A stretch of 64,000 bases of DNA from Nymphaea colorata (Eukaryota; Streptophyta; Magnoliopsida; Nymphaeales; Nymphaeaceae), in the NCBI RefSeq assembly GCF_008831285.2, contig NC_045144.1, positions 4,208,268-4,272,267 on the forward strand, in the 5' to 3' direction. Every line of letters begins with the position of its first letter. Within the stretch, counting starts at the first letter, position 1. Positions 51,735-61,975 of this stretch are shown here, piece by piece. Both the position numbers and the translations under genes were made by a program. The notes beneath the pieces are model-generated. The model had not been told where the DNA came from and searched no databases. It worked only from the letters and a program-made list of their open reading frames with translations.

Positions 51735-53438
51735 AATCGAGTCATATCTCCCTCAATCTCTCTCTTGCTCTCTCTCTTATTTTCTGTGTATTTCTTTCCT
51801 TCTTTCCTCGCCATTTTTCTCTTTTCGCTTCTTTCTCTTTCCTCCTCCCTGTCTGCTGGTGGTGGTGGCGGTGGCGATTGAATGGAATGTATGGATGAAT
51901 GAAGAATCTTTTGAGAGAGACCAACCATCGCTGCATGTGTGTCGTGTGGATTTGTGCCATTGTCTATCAAATTCGTGCAGGTGGAACCACCCGGATAAAT
52001 TGTATAGATGACTCTTGTGTTCTTTTACCTCTCTTTTCCCTTAGTTGCTTTCCGTCACAAGTGCTGTCGTTGGTGTCCTCATTTGCTGTATCTGTGATTC
52101 TTGTTCATTATTTTAATGGGGAGTGCTTTTTGTTCTCTCGGGGTTCACTCTTTCCTCCTTTCTTCCCTATTTTCTTTTACAAATGGTTGATTGATTGGTG
52201 CGTTCACGAAAGGAATGACTGTTGGCAGTGGCAAAAAGAATTTCACCACTACCCCACCAACCACCATTAATAATTATAGAAGCAAGTTGTGTGTGTATGT
52301 ACTATTATTGCAGCACAGCTGGTCTGCGATGGTGGTGGGGTATGTGGCCAGTGGGGAAGATGAGGTGCGAGAAGATACCTTGCAAAGCTTATCATGTGGA
52401 AAGGGGGACCGATTAAAATAATGGCGGTAGCGAGTGAGAATTATTTTGAATAGAAGGAAGCTGGTAGCTGCCATGGCTGAGAACATGGGACGCTAGGGAA
52501 TAATTGTTGGGGTGGTCTCTCTCTGTCTCTCTCTCTCTCACTCACATGGTATACACCAAGAATAACAGCGACCTAAACTTGATGACACGAGTAACTTGCT
52601 CTAACTGAATATCAACTGCTGTTGCTGCTACCAGCCATTAAAGAGTTCACCATGCAAATTTCTTTGTTGGTATGCAAGGAAGCAGAATCCCAAGTTCTAC
52701 GTTGGCTTCTTCTAGGAAAAATGAACGGGAAGTTCGTGAAACTGTTTGGCAGCCAGTGGCAGATGGGCGGATGCTTCAGTTGATTCAGATAATTCATATT
52801 AGCCAACCTCCCTTCTCTTGGAGTCAGGACATCGGATCTTGCAGTTTTTCTGCGCCTCCTATCTTACGATGGGACACATTTTATCTTCTTCTCCAAAAAG
52901 CCTACACTTCCAATTGTTATTCTGGTAATAGGATCAAATTCTGCAGCAGTATTATCGAAATGCCGAGGCTCCTAGATTTCGTAAATTTGGTAAGTTCTGA
53001 AAATACTCAGCCTACATAATTATAGCTTGGAGGATTTTAGCACCAAAAAGAGTAAACATCACCGGAGTTTTAGAACTTGTGCTCAAAAGAAATAAACTTG
53101 CTTCATTCAGGGACGGAACTAAAATGTTTCGACATTTTTCCTGCAAGCATATGCCATCTGTGGATCAGCTCTCGCTTTTAAGTTGCAAAGCTAGCACAAG
53201 TTGACGACGACTTGTTGCTGATCAAACAAGTTGCGCAGCAATCTAATGTCTTGTACCATCGGACCTTGGCAACCCAATCAGAGGGCTTGCACCACATGGT
53301 TTGCTTGTCTACTTTAAGAAACATGGAGTCGTTACGCCTCAGATTTGAGGTCCTTGGGATTGGAGAAATGTGAATTTAATATTGGGCCTTCTCGCCTCCC
53401 ATCCCATGATGTTTTTAAAGAAAAGCAAAGGACATAAA
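51735..53438. other. PIP2 3' flank and intergenic DNA up to the copia element
   Basis: The aquaporin 3' UTR occupies the first few hundred bases, which are T-rich. A CT tract lies at 52516-52540. A frame at 52672-53019 was read and is not recognisable. No other feature is supported. Confidence 0.6.
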
Positions 53439-53720
53439 GAAGCAGCAAAGATTATCAAAAGGCCCTCAGACTTTTTGTTTATTGATAAGAGAGTGAGTCC
53501 AATGGTAGAGTCCAGTCCCTTTTACAGGGAAGAAAACATGTATTATCCTAGGCAAGATTGTTCTTGCCTAGATTAAATGAAATCTTCATTCAATCCCTAA
53601 ATTGTTGTCTTTCCTTATCTTCTGATTTTTACCAGCTTGACATCTTTATTCATATCTTGATTGTCGATTTTCTTTCCAACGGATTTGTCACCCTTATCAT
53701 CCTTACCAGCTTTGTTAACA
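53439..53720 (-). repeat. 3' LTR remnant of the copia element
   Basis: About 282 bp similar to the 58320-58697 segment, sharing the words for the poly-A signal region (ttgtttattgataagaga), ccctaaattgt and gacatctttattcatatctt. In element sense it begins with TG at 53720, preceded by a polypurine tract TGAGGGGGAA at 53721-53730, the usual arrangement before a 3' LTR. Compared with the other copy it lacks about 35 bp near its end and one 43-bp duplication. The outer end is not defined, and I see no target duplication. Confidence 0.75.
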
Positions 53721-54453
53721 TTCCCCCTCAAACTAAGCGGCTGTTGAAGGCTGAGTTTGTTCTTGAGATGATTGAAAGTACGCTTTGATAAGCTTTTGGT
53801 AAAAAGATTGACAACTTGATTTGTGGTTGAAATATACTTAGTTTCAAGTTGCTTTTGAGCTACTCTCTCTCTTACATAATGAAAATCAATCTGAATATAG
53901 TTATGAAAGACCCGATTTGCCGTCGTATAACGAGAGCTCTTATTATCACAATGTAAAATTGGGACTTTAATCATTTGTATTCCAATGTCCTTCATTAAGA
54001 ATTGTATCCATGTAAGTTCTGCTGCTGTCAACGCCATTGCTCTCTATTCAGCCTCATTACTAGAGTATTTTGCTTCTTGGCACTTGAAGACACACAATTT
54101 GCACCAAGAAAACCACAAAATTCTGTGGTTTGAGAACATCAAACCCAATCTGAATATGAAAAAACACATAAATCAAGAGTGTTTTGCATTAATATGTTTA
54201 GTCCCATATGTATTGATCCTTTAATGTATCCTAGAATCCTTTTGACCATTTGATAGTGAATTTGAAGTGGCTCATGCATAAACTGACTAATATAATTGAT
54301 AGCAAAAGAGATATCTGGTCGCGTTAGAGTCAAATATTGCAAGGATCCAACTATCTGCCTATAGACAGTAGGATTTGCAAATTTTACTTCATCATCTTTA
54401 TATTGAGGCATTTTTGGACTCATTGGCGTGAAACTTGGTTTGCAGTCTTCCAT
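53615..54453 (-). pseudogene. Copia RNase H segment, broken
   Basis: Two frames cover the C-terminal part of the polyprotein. The first, 54453-54139, holds the connection block with CKPSFTPMSPK, YRQIVGSLQYLTLTRPDI and YLKG-like ILGYIKGS. The second, 54037-53615, holds the RNase H end with LHCDNKSS and the tail DFHYVRERV, then TNQVVNLFTKSLS. They are separated by a frameshift and stops, and the second runs into the LTR. It is a remnant of the element above and not a gene. Confidence 0.85.
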
Positions 54454-54540
54454 CTTTGCTCTTTCAAGAATGTCCTTAGCATACTTGGTTTGACATAAGA
54501 AAATTTCCTTCTATGTCCAAGTCACTTTGACTCCTAAAAA

Positions 54541-54722
54541 ATAGCTCAATCTGCCGAGATCTTTGACAGGAAACTCCTTGCAAAAGGCATTAACAAAACT
54601 TTGCAAAAATATGAAACAATTTCCGATTAGAATAGCTCAATCTACCGAGATCTTTGACAGAAAACTCCTTGCAAAAGACATTGACAAAACTTTGCAAAAA
54701 TATGAAACAATTTTCGGTTAAA
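54541..54722 (-). repeat. 91-bp tandem duplication inside the reverse transcriptase region
   Basis: A block beginning atagctcaatctgccgagat at 54541 is repeated from 54632 with a few substitutions. Because 91 is not a multiple of three, the copy shifts the frame of the reverse transcriptase just after its YVDD motif region. The event must be secondary decay. Confidence 0.9.
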
Positions 54723-55251
54723 ATCATATCGTCAACATACACAAAGTGCACAAGTTTTTTAGAACTTTGACGTAATGTAAACATGTACGGATCAGCCATA
54801 CTAGTAGAGAAACCATAATCAAGAAGAAAATTGCTTAGTCTAGCATACCATACACGCGACGCTTGTTTCAGACCATAAATGGCTCGACGCAATTTACAAA
54901 CATATCCTAGTTTTGTTTTATCTTCATACCCGGAAGGTTGTTTCATGTAAACATCTTCGTTAATAGCGCTGTGTAAGAAGGCATTCTTGATATCTAACTA
55001 CCTTATTTCCCACCGTCTAACTATATCAATAGAAAGAACTATTCTAATAGTGTTAGGGCGAACCACTGCAGAAAAAGTTTCATGGAAATCAATTCCCTCT
55101 TTTTGAGTGAAGCCTCGATAAGTCTAGCTTTGAGTTTTTCCAATGTCCCATCTGATTTTAGTTTAGTTTTAAACACCCATTTTGATCCAACTAGATTCAT
55201 CTTGGGATCATAGGGTACAAGTCTCCACCTGTCCAAGAGTTTCATTAACAC
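54590..55251 (-). pseudogene. Copia reverse transcriptase segment, broken
   Basis: The upstream frame (55251-55039) contains WRLVPYDPKMNLVGSKWVFK and then loses frame. The downstream frame (54946-54590) contains YVCKLRRAIYGLKQASRVWY and the catalytic YVDD within LVHFVYVDDMIL. In-frame stops and a shift lie between the two, and a 91-bp duplication follows. The catalytic Asp pair is preserved, but no continuous protein exists. Confidence 0.85.
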
Positions 55252-55804
55252 TTAAAGGTTCTTTGAGAATATCTTGATACAAGATATGTAAGTTGGCATA
55301 CCATGGCAGGAGAAGAAGCAGTACTTTGTTCAAAGCTTTCGGTTGTGGTGGTGTCAAGTATTCCATGTTTGTTTTGATCTTGTTCCAGAATTTTTGTCTG
55401 ATTGTAAACCGATTGTTCATTGTCTGACATAGTGCTATTTCATTCCACGTTTTTAGTTACGGCTGTCTCATTATCGCCTTGATTGGAGTTGGCTGGCTGA
55501 TTGTGAACCAGCTGCCCGTTCATCGTCATATTGTCAATTGAAACCTCTTGGAACTAAGAGTAGGTGTCAATCTCATTTCTTTCTTCCTCATGAGCATCAT
55601 TTGTTCGAGTAGGACTGGAAACCGGATGTTCTATGTCCACTTATTCCTCATCGAAAGAAATTAAACCAGAAGTTAGAGAATCTCATTATATAATTTTGTA
55701 GGACTTTTATAAGGAAATAAATGTTCATCAAAACAAACATGTCGAGAGATAAATATTTTTCCAGTGGTCAGATACAAGCAACGATATCCTTTGTGACTAT
55801 CACT

Positions 55805-56510
55805 TTATCCAAGAAAGACACACGTCAACGATTGAGGCTCCAACTTATCTCGTGCATAGTCTCTCAAATAAGGGAAACATCGGCATCCAAAAACACGAAG
55901 AAAATCATATTTAGGATATTTCCCAAAAAGCTTCAAATAAGGAGAATCCATTTTGAGAGAAGACGATGGTAGCCTATTACTGAAAAAAACAGCACTGCTA
56001 AAAGCCTCAAACCAGAAACGTTTGTGAACGTTGGCATGCAGCATCATGGTCAAACTCAATTCTGTGATATTCCGATGTTTTCTTATCGCCATACCATTTT
56101 GTTATTTAGTGTATGGACAAGAAAACTGTTGTTTTTTTCCAAGAGATTTTAGGTGATTTCTAAATCTTGTGCTCGCGTATTCTCCCTCTTCATCTGATTG
56201 AAAAACCTTTATCCTCTTATTGAACTGTGTCTCAACATATTTTTGGAAATGATGAAAACAAACAAAAAAATTGGATTTCGACTTCAAGGGTATAGCCAAG
56301 TGAATCTAGAATGCTCATCAACAAAAATTACATAGTACGATAGCCAAAATGCGAACAAACGAGCACTGGTCCCCACAAATCCGAGTGAATTTTTTCAAAA
56401 AGTTCAACAGATTTATTTACTTGTTCAAGAAATGACAACCTACATGATTTGCCAAGTTGGCAGCTATGACAAATAGAAGTTCTAGGAACTAAAGAGCAAA
56501 CATCAATCAA
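55805..56510 (-). pseudogene. Copia integrase segment, broken
   Basis: Three frames in order. The first (56510-56328) has the second half of the zinc-binding region (CHSCQLGKSCRL) and HSDLWGPV with the first catalytic Asp. The second (56299-56102) has VFQSDEEGEYAS with the second Asp. The third (56092-55805) has HKRFWFEAF and VFGCRCFPYLRDY, the usual core-to-C-terminal transition, ending TCVFLG. A GAG-pre-integrase block HFRLGHPHNGV precedes at about 56560. Stops and shifts divide it, so it is not functional. Confidence 0.85.
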
Positions 56511-56772
56511 ATTTTTCTGCTACAAATATCTCACAACGCCATTATGAGGATGTCCTAATCTGAAATGTCATTGTTGTTCTGAAACACGCCGAAATCTGGA
56601 TGAAAAACATGTTGTGTGCCTAACCTTGCCAATGGTATAGACTCCATCACGCTTGCTGCCATGCGCTACTATTTTCTTGTTCTCATGTCCTTTATAAGAC
56701 AACATGAGGAGGAAAACTAAAAAACATATGGTAACTCACTAGTTAATTGACTGACAGAAAGTAGGTCTTTCT

Positions 56773-57291
56773 TTAGTTTTGGAACGTGATAGGAGGAGTG
56801 GGACTTTTTAAACGTGAGTCGAAACTTTGAAGAAGAGAAACAACCTCTTCATATGGCAGTGTAGGTGCTCGAAGCATGGATGCAATAAAAGTTTCATATC
56901 CCTCTCCAAGCCCTTGGAGCAGCCAGTAAACTTGTGCTCTCTCATCAACAGATTTTCCAATATCTGAAAGATCATCGCATATATGTTTGAATTTTCCTAT
57001 ATATGCTTCTACAGAATCATCATTCTTTTTAAGCGAAGTGAGCAAATGCGTGAGATGAAATTTTCTTTCGCGCGACTTTCAAGAGAATGTGTTCATAAGG
57101 GTCCTCAAGATATCCTTGGATGTCTCAAGACTAACTACTAAGCCAAGAGCACTTTCAGGCAATGTACTGGTTACCCATCCCTTGATTAGGCGATCAGTTT
57201 TTCTCCAAGCAGTAAAATGAGGATTGGGCACTTTTTTTTTAGAAGAAGAATCATCAATGAATTCTGATGGGGCAATAACCTCACCAGTCAA
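56773..57291 (-). pseudogene. Copia gag (UBN2-type) with an in-frame stop and a truncated end
   Basis: From an ATG at 57291 the frame reads a gag of the copia UBN2 kind (FTAWRKTDRLIKGWVTSTL, then VEAYIGKFKHICDDLSDIG and LLQGLGEGYETFI). A single TGA at 57079-57081 interrupts an otherwise continuous frame. After FDSRLK the sequence passes directly into a VPKLKKDLLSVSQLT-like stretch in another frame, a block that normally follows the protease. The zinc knuckle and protease are therefore deleted. Confidence 0.8.
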
Positions 57292-57459
57292 AAATCCTTA
57301 AAGATCTTGGCTCTCAATCAATGCCAAAATTTGTATTTTTCGTAAAAGAAAAATTTTAGCTCATAGTTTGAGAGAGATGAAATTCGCAACAGTATAAGGA
57401 TAAAGAAAAATGAGCATGAAAGGAGACACCATTCAAGAACTTTAACAGGGACGATCCAA

Positions 57460-58215
57460 AAAATCAACGTTTTTGCCCAGCTCCAAGCAGGAATTCAGTC
57501 GAACTTTGTACCGTTGGAAGCACAGCAAAAAAAAAAAATTGCTCGAAGTAGTATATCAGTGAGAGATCACCTGATTTGAAGACGTCGGCCAACGGAAATA
57601 GAAAACGATAAACAACGTTTCCTCATGACAGAAGACCTTAGCAGAAAGGGCGGTCAAAAAATCAACAATTGCGGCTGTCTCCAAGCACGAAAACTATCGA
57701 GCTTGCTATTGTTGGAAGCGTAACAGAGTGGTGATTCTTTTGGTAGTAATCTTGCAGTGGAAGATCACTAGTGATGACAACGCTAGACGAAGAATGAGGG
57801 GCAAAAAACAGCATTGCCCTTTTTTTTTTTTTGCAGCATGAGAGGCGACCAAAGATCCTTCGATTCTAGCCAGCACCGGTGTTGGTTCCGATCGAGCAGT
57901 GGGGCATTGAATTCGAACAAATTGGGGATTCTTTCTATGAAATCTCGGAGTGAAAGATCACTCTTGGTGACAACGCCAGATGGTGAACGAGGGGCGAAAA
58001 TCACTATTGCCCCTGTTTTCCTGCAGCAGGAGAGGAGGCCAGGGATCCTTCGATTCCAGCCAACACCGGCATTGGTTCCAATCGAGCAATGGGGCGTTGA
58101 ATTCATAACAAATTGGAGATTCTTTCTATGAAATCTCGCAGTGAAAGATCACTCGTGGTGACAATGCCAGATGATGATAGAGGGGCGAAAATCACTGTCG
58201 CCCCTGTTTTTCCAG
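57460..58215 (-). repeat. About 190-bp unit in four degenerate tandem copies ahead of copia gag
   Basis: Two clear copies with period 190 (gatccttcgattc words at 57854 and 58044; gaaatctcggagtgaaagatcac and gaaatctcgcagtgaaagatcac; aggggcgaaaatcact twice). Two older copies precede at about 57467 and 57657 (tccaagca, gttggaagc, agtggaagatcac, atgaggggcaaaa). The array lies between the LTR-like segment and gag, in the leader or U5 of the element. Confidence 0.85.
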
Positions 58216-58319
58216 TTTCTTGACCACTGACACTTCAAAAAGCAAGTGGTCGCTCCTCAAAGCTCCAATAAATCTGCGAATGAACAGTCAAACAGAACTT
58301 TATATGTTCTTCTGTTTGA

Positions 58320-58697
58320 GAAGCAGCAAAGATTAATGTGGTTCGGCTTGGGTAAGCCTACATCCTCGATCACAAGGCGCTCAGACTTTTGTTTATTGAT
58401 AAGAGATTGAGTACAATGGTAGAGTCGAGTCCTTTTTTATAGGGAAGAAATCACGTATTATCGTAGGCCTAGATTAGATGAAATCTTAAGAAATCACGTA
58501 TTATCGTAGGCCTAGATTAGATGAAATCTTCATCTGATCCCTAAATTGTCGTCTTTCCTTATCTTTTTGACTTTTCAGCCTTTTTCATGTCATCACAATC
58601 TTCTGTTACCAGCTTGACATCTTTATTCATATCTTAATTGTCGATTTTCTCTCCAACGGATTTATTGCCCTTATCATTCTTACCAGCTTTTTTAACA
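58320..58697 (-). repeat. 5' LTR (or its U3-R part) of the copia element
   Basis: The segment matches the 3' LTR remnant at 53439-53720. In element sense it starts TGTTAAAAAAG at 58697 and contains a TATA-like cctataaaaaaggac and the downstream caataaac. It carries a 43-bp tandem duplication (gaaatcacgtattatcg at 58447 and 58490) absent from the other copy. Confidence 0.75.
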
Positions 58698-60310
58698 ATT
58701 TTATCACCTTAAAAAAGTAAAGTAAGAATCTTAAGGTTGCTATTGCGAGTCCGAGACCTCCAGTTTTCAAATCCAACCACCTCGGCCCCTCCGATTTCAA
58801 GTTCACACTTTTTATGTTGGAGATAGATGCTAAATCCTCAGCTTGATACAACTGTGGGTCAGTTATCATGGATTTGAGATTCCTTTGGATCTGAGATCGA
58901 TGGGGAATCAAATGCGACCTAAATGTTGATACTATGTCTAACCTAAGATTCTTAATTTGATGAGCCATGGGTTTTACCATGGATCTTTTGCCGCATCAGC
59001 AAAAGCATGCCATATAAGATCTACATAAGATCCATGAATTTCAAATTCAAAGCAATCAAAGGCCCCTCAATGATTAGGCATAATCAATCAATAAGCAAAA
59101 ATATCATTACATACATTTTTTTGTAAAATTAAAGATATATAGAAAAATAACTGATCAAAGAAAACCATAATAATATTATATCGGCCAGGATTCGCAATCA
59201 GTTCCATTCAAATAGGCGCGTTCGGGCTGAGTTTTACAGCATTGTCGGAGACTAATCACTCTGCTTATTGGCTTTGAAGGAAAACATCAGTTACGAGAGC
59301 TTGAGATACCAAAGCAGTCTGCTCTTCAGACTCGAATGTTCAAATAGTGATTCTAACGTACTTGTTACAAGAATAAATTTAATATTGTAACATTTCTTCT
59401 TTCAATTCAACTATGTTTTTGGAAAGTAAAATTTCGGCCCCAGGATTGTTTAGGGGCAAGTGGCTTTCTACATTTGTTTCCTCTATTTTTGAAAATGAGA
59501 GGTGTATCTTGCTATTGTTTAGGACTGATATATACTTCTAGATCTTCAACCAAACCTTTGTATACCCTGACCTGACGTAACCTACTTAGAGCTTTACTTT
59601 GATAAACAATGAATTTAAGTTTGAAACATTATGTTCATCAGGCACATCGGTCCATGGATGTAAGATCTAAGGCAATCAAACGCTAACAAAGGCACCATTG
59701 GTGGTTGTTTTAAATAATCAAGCCATTGAGACAATTTATATTTATATGCATGACCGACAATCCTATATTTATCTGTCCACAAATTGCATCATACGTGATA
59801 TAAACCAGGTTGCAATATGATAACTGTCAATACACCCACATGAATAAAAGGCCCATTTCATTAGTTAAGCTAAATGTTTACAATAGCTTGCTTGTTGTTT
59901 TATATACAAGCAACCATGGCAACTGAAATCACAGGGTAAATCCTAGCTAGGTGAAACATAACGTGCGGTTAACATGGCAAGTTTGAAAATGATCAAGAAA
60001 AGGATGATTATTATTCATGCCGATATAATTTTCGAGGTTTTCTCCTAGGTACATTAGTGCGAATGCGGAAAGAAAATATATTGTTAAATGCATGTAACAT
60101 TAACATTATTTTTGAGAATAAATGATTTTTCATCTTATGCAAATTTATTGGGTTGAAATACGAAAGGCAACCTACCATGTCCATTAATACACACTTTTCT
60201 CATTCAAGGCATGCAAAAGAGTCTGTTATTATGAGATATTGAAAGCCTTCCCCCTACAAATCATTTATATGTTCAATGAGATATCTCATCTTTCAGTGGA
60301 AGGGTGGAGG

Positions 60311-60334
60311 CAGTGTGGGCCATTGCCCACACTG
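60311..60334. repeat. Perfect hairpin, 10-bp arms and 4-base loop
   Basis: cagtgtgggc, then catt, then gcccacactg: perfect arms. A related 12-bp palindrome gggcaattgccc lies at 62161-62172, followed by cacacc. The shared ggg/ttgcccacac wording suggests two fragments of one dispersed repeat. Confidence 0.7.
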
Positions 60335-60622
60335 ATCCACAAAAGTCGTTTGTTTTCGTATTAATACCTCACGGTAATTTTTCTCATTTACATGTTGATG
60401 TTCCTTAAAAATTTAAAATTTATTACTAGTACTCCATAACCTGAATTTTTTGGCTCCCGCCCTATCCGGTGGGAATGTTAGATTGAGTGGTTAATCAAGT
60501 TCCGGAGTTACTTCTATTCCTTTTCCTATATCAGAGACAGTTTAATGGACGAAGTACAATGAAGTGATCAATTGTCGTACACCTGAAAGCTAGAAAATAA
60601 AACCTTGTCCCTTATTGCAAGG

Positions 60623-60669
<47 letters not shown>

Positions 60670-61257
60670 GTAGCATCAAATATGGATGTTATCACTGGTG
60701 AGCTATTGAATGTGAAAGGTAAAAAAGAAAACCTTTTAAATGCCATGTTTGACTCATGATAGATGATTGAAATCACAAGGATATGATTTTTCCACTGGTT
60801 TTCTTTCGACCACTCAATTTACATCCTCAAATTTCTTAATCAAATTCATATTGTGATATATATATGTATATATGTGTGTGTTGTTTCCGCATTTGTTTGT
60901 GCAGGTGCAGAGTTGGACAATTGGGTTTGATGATGCTTCGGCATTGATTATGACATGTTTTATTTTTGTTGTTGCGTGCTCTTGTTTTGAACATTATGAA
61001 CTTGGTTATAGGATATGTAAAAGAATATTGGTTGTACTTTAAGTAAGGTTATTTTTATTATTTGCAATATGTAACGGACTCTGTATTATTTATAGAAAAT
61101 ATGCATAATATTCTCATTTAAAAAACTAAAAAAAAATCACTGGTACTAAGGGACAAGCCTCTGTGAAAAGAGGAGTGCTGATGCTTCCGAACACATTGGG
61201 CCAGAGACAACCTTGTCAGTGGCACTATGTAAACGTCAATAAACATTCTGTTTTTGG

Positions 61258-61488
61258 TAGGGTGAACAACGAGTCTATCTCGACTCGTTAAAGCTCGTTT
61301 CGTGAACGAGTTCGAGCCGAGTCATTTGCTTAACGAGTCGAGCTCGAGTTCATGAGTCGACTCGTTCAAATAATCAAGTTGATCGAGCTTAACACGTAAC
61401 TGCCGAGTAGAGCTAGAGCGCTTTTCGCCGAGTTGAGCTCAAGATTTCAGTACTCGAGCCAAGCCCGAGTTGACTGAATTCACCCCTA
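61258..61488. mobile_element. Non-autonomous hAT-like element, 231 bp, with 8-bp target duplication
   Basis: The element starts tagggtgaac and ends gaattcacccta-like (gaattcacccctag), so its ends are inverted repeats TAGGG(G)TGAA. It is flanked on both sides by the identical octamer gtttttgg (61250-61257 and 61489-61496). An 8-bp target duplication with short inverted repeats is the signature of hAT transposons. The interior is a string of gagtcgag, gagctcgag and gactcgtt words without coding capacity, so transposase would have to come from elsewhere. Confidence 0.8.
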
Positions 61489-61929
61489 GTTTTTGGCACC
61501 AATAAAGAGTGCCAGAGCTGACTTTATCACCTAGTGCTAAACTATTCTGCCATGAAAATGCCAGCGGCAGGAAGGATAAGTCAACACATGAATTGAATGC
61601 AAAATGTTAAGAGATGTATAAACATGTCGTCTCTTCACATTCGAATGGTGATATGATGCATTCTCTTGTACTGAGGATCATGGACCAAAGTTCTTCTTTG
61701 GTGTGAGAGGATTGTCCATGTCGAGCTATAGAGCTATCTTCACTTTTACCCGCCTTCCATTGTTCATGTCAAAGAAGTATGCATCCTAGTTATGCATGTA
61801 ACAGGTACAAAATGTATGGGTTTTATGTACTTGTTTTGCCTTGAGAGAAGAGAGGAGAAGAGGCATGCCTACAAAAGATGCTGGCAGAGGATAGAAGGGA
61901 GCAGAAGAATGAAGAGGAAGAAACCCACA

Positions 61930-61930
61930 T

Positions 61931-61975
<45 letters not shown>
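61930..61975. repeat. (CT)n(AT)n compound microsatellite
   Basis: About 26 bp of CT followed by about 20 bp of AT, in intergenic DNA. Confidence 0.95.

Larger units (their letters stand above)
53439..58697 (-). mobile_element. Decayed Ty1/copia LTR retrotransposon
   Basis: Read on the minus strand, the order is LTR (58697 downward), leader, gag, integrase, reverse transcriptase, RNase H, polypurine tract and LTR. Integrase before reverse transcriptase defines the copia superfamily. A primer-binding-like stretch, TTGGCATTGATTGAGAGCC, is at about 57310-57328 just before gag; it resembles the usual TTGGTATCAGAGCC with extra bases. If this follows the LTR directly, the 5' LTR would run from 58697 to 57332 (TG to CA, about 1.37 kb) and the 3' LTR would be truncated; if not, the LTR is about 378 bp with a 1-kb leader. 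The coding region has many stops and frameshifts and has lost the zinc knuckle and protease. The LTR copies differ considerably, so insertion is old. It cannot be active by itself. Confidence 0.85.

Noticed and set aside
52612-53019. Frames of 115 (plus) and 64 (minus) codons after the PIP2 gene
   Set aside because: They overlap on opposite strands, and neither shows a known motif.
53480-53510. A stretch resembling a tRNA-like or primer-binding word (caatggtagagtcc)
   Set aside because: It lies within the LTR remnant and has a counterpart in the other LTR; no cloverleaf can be drawn.
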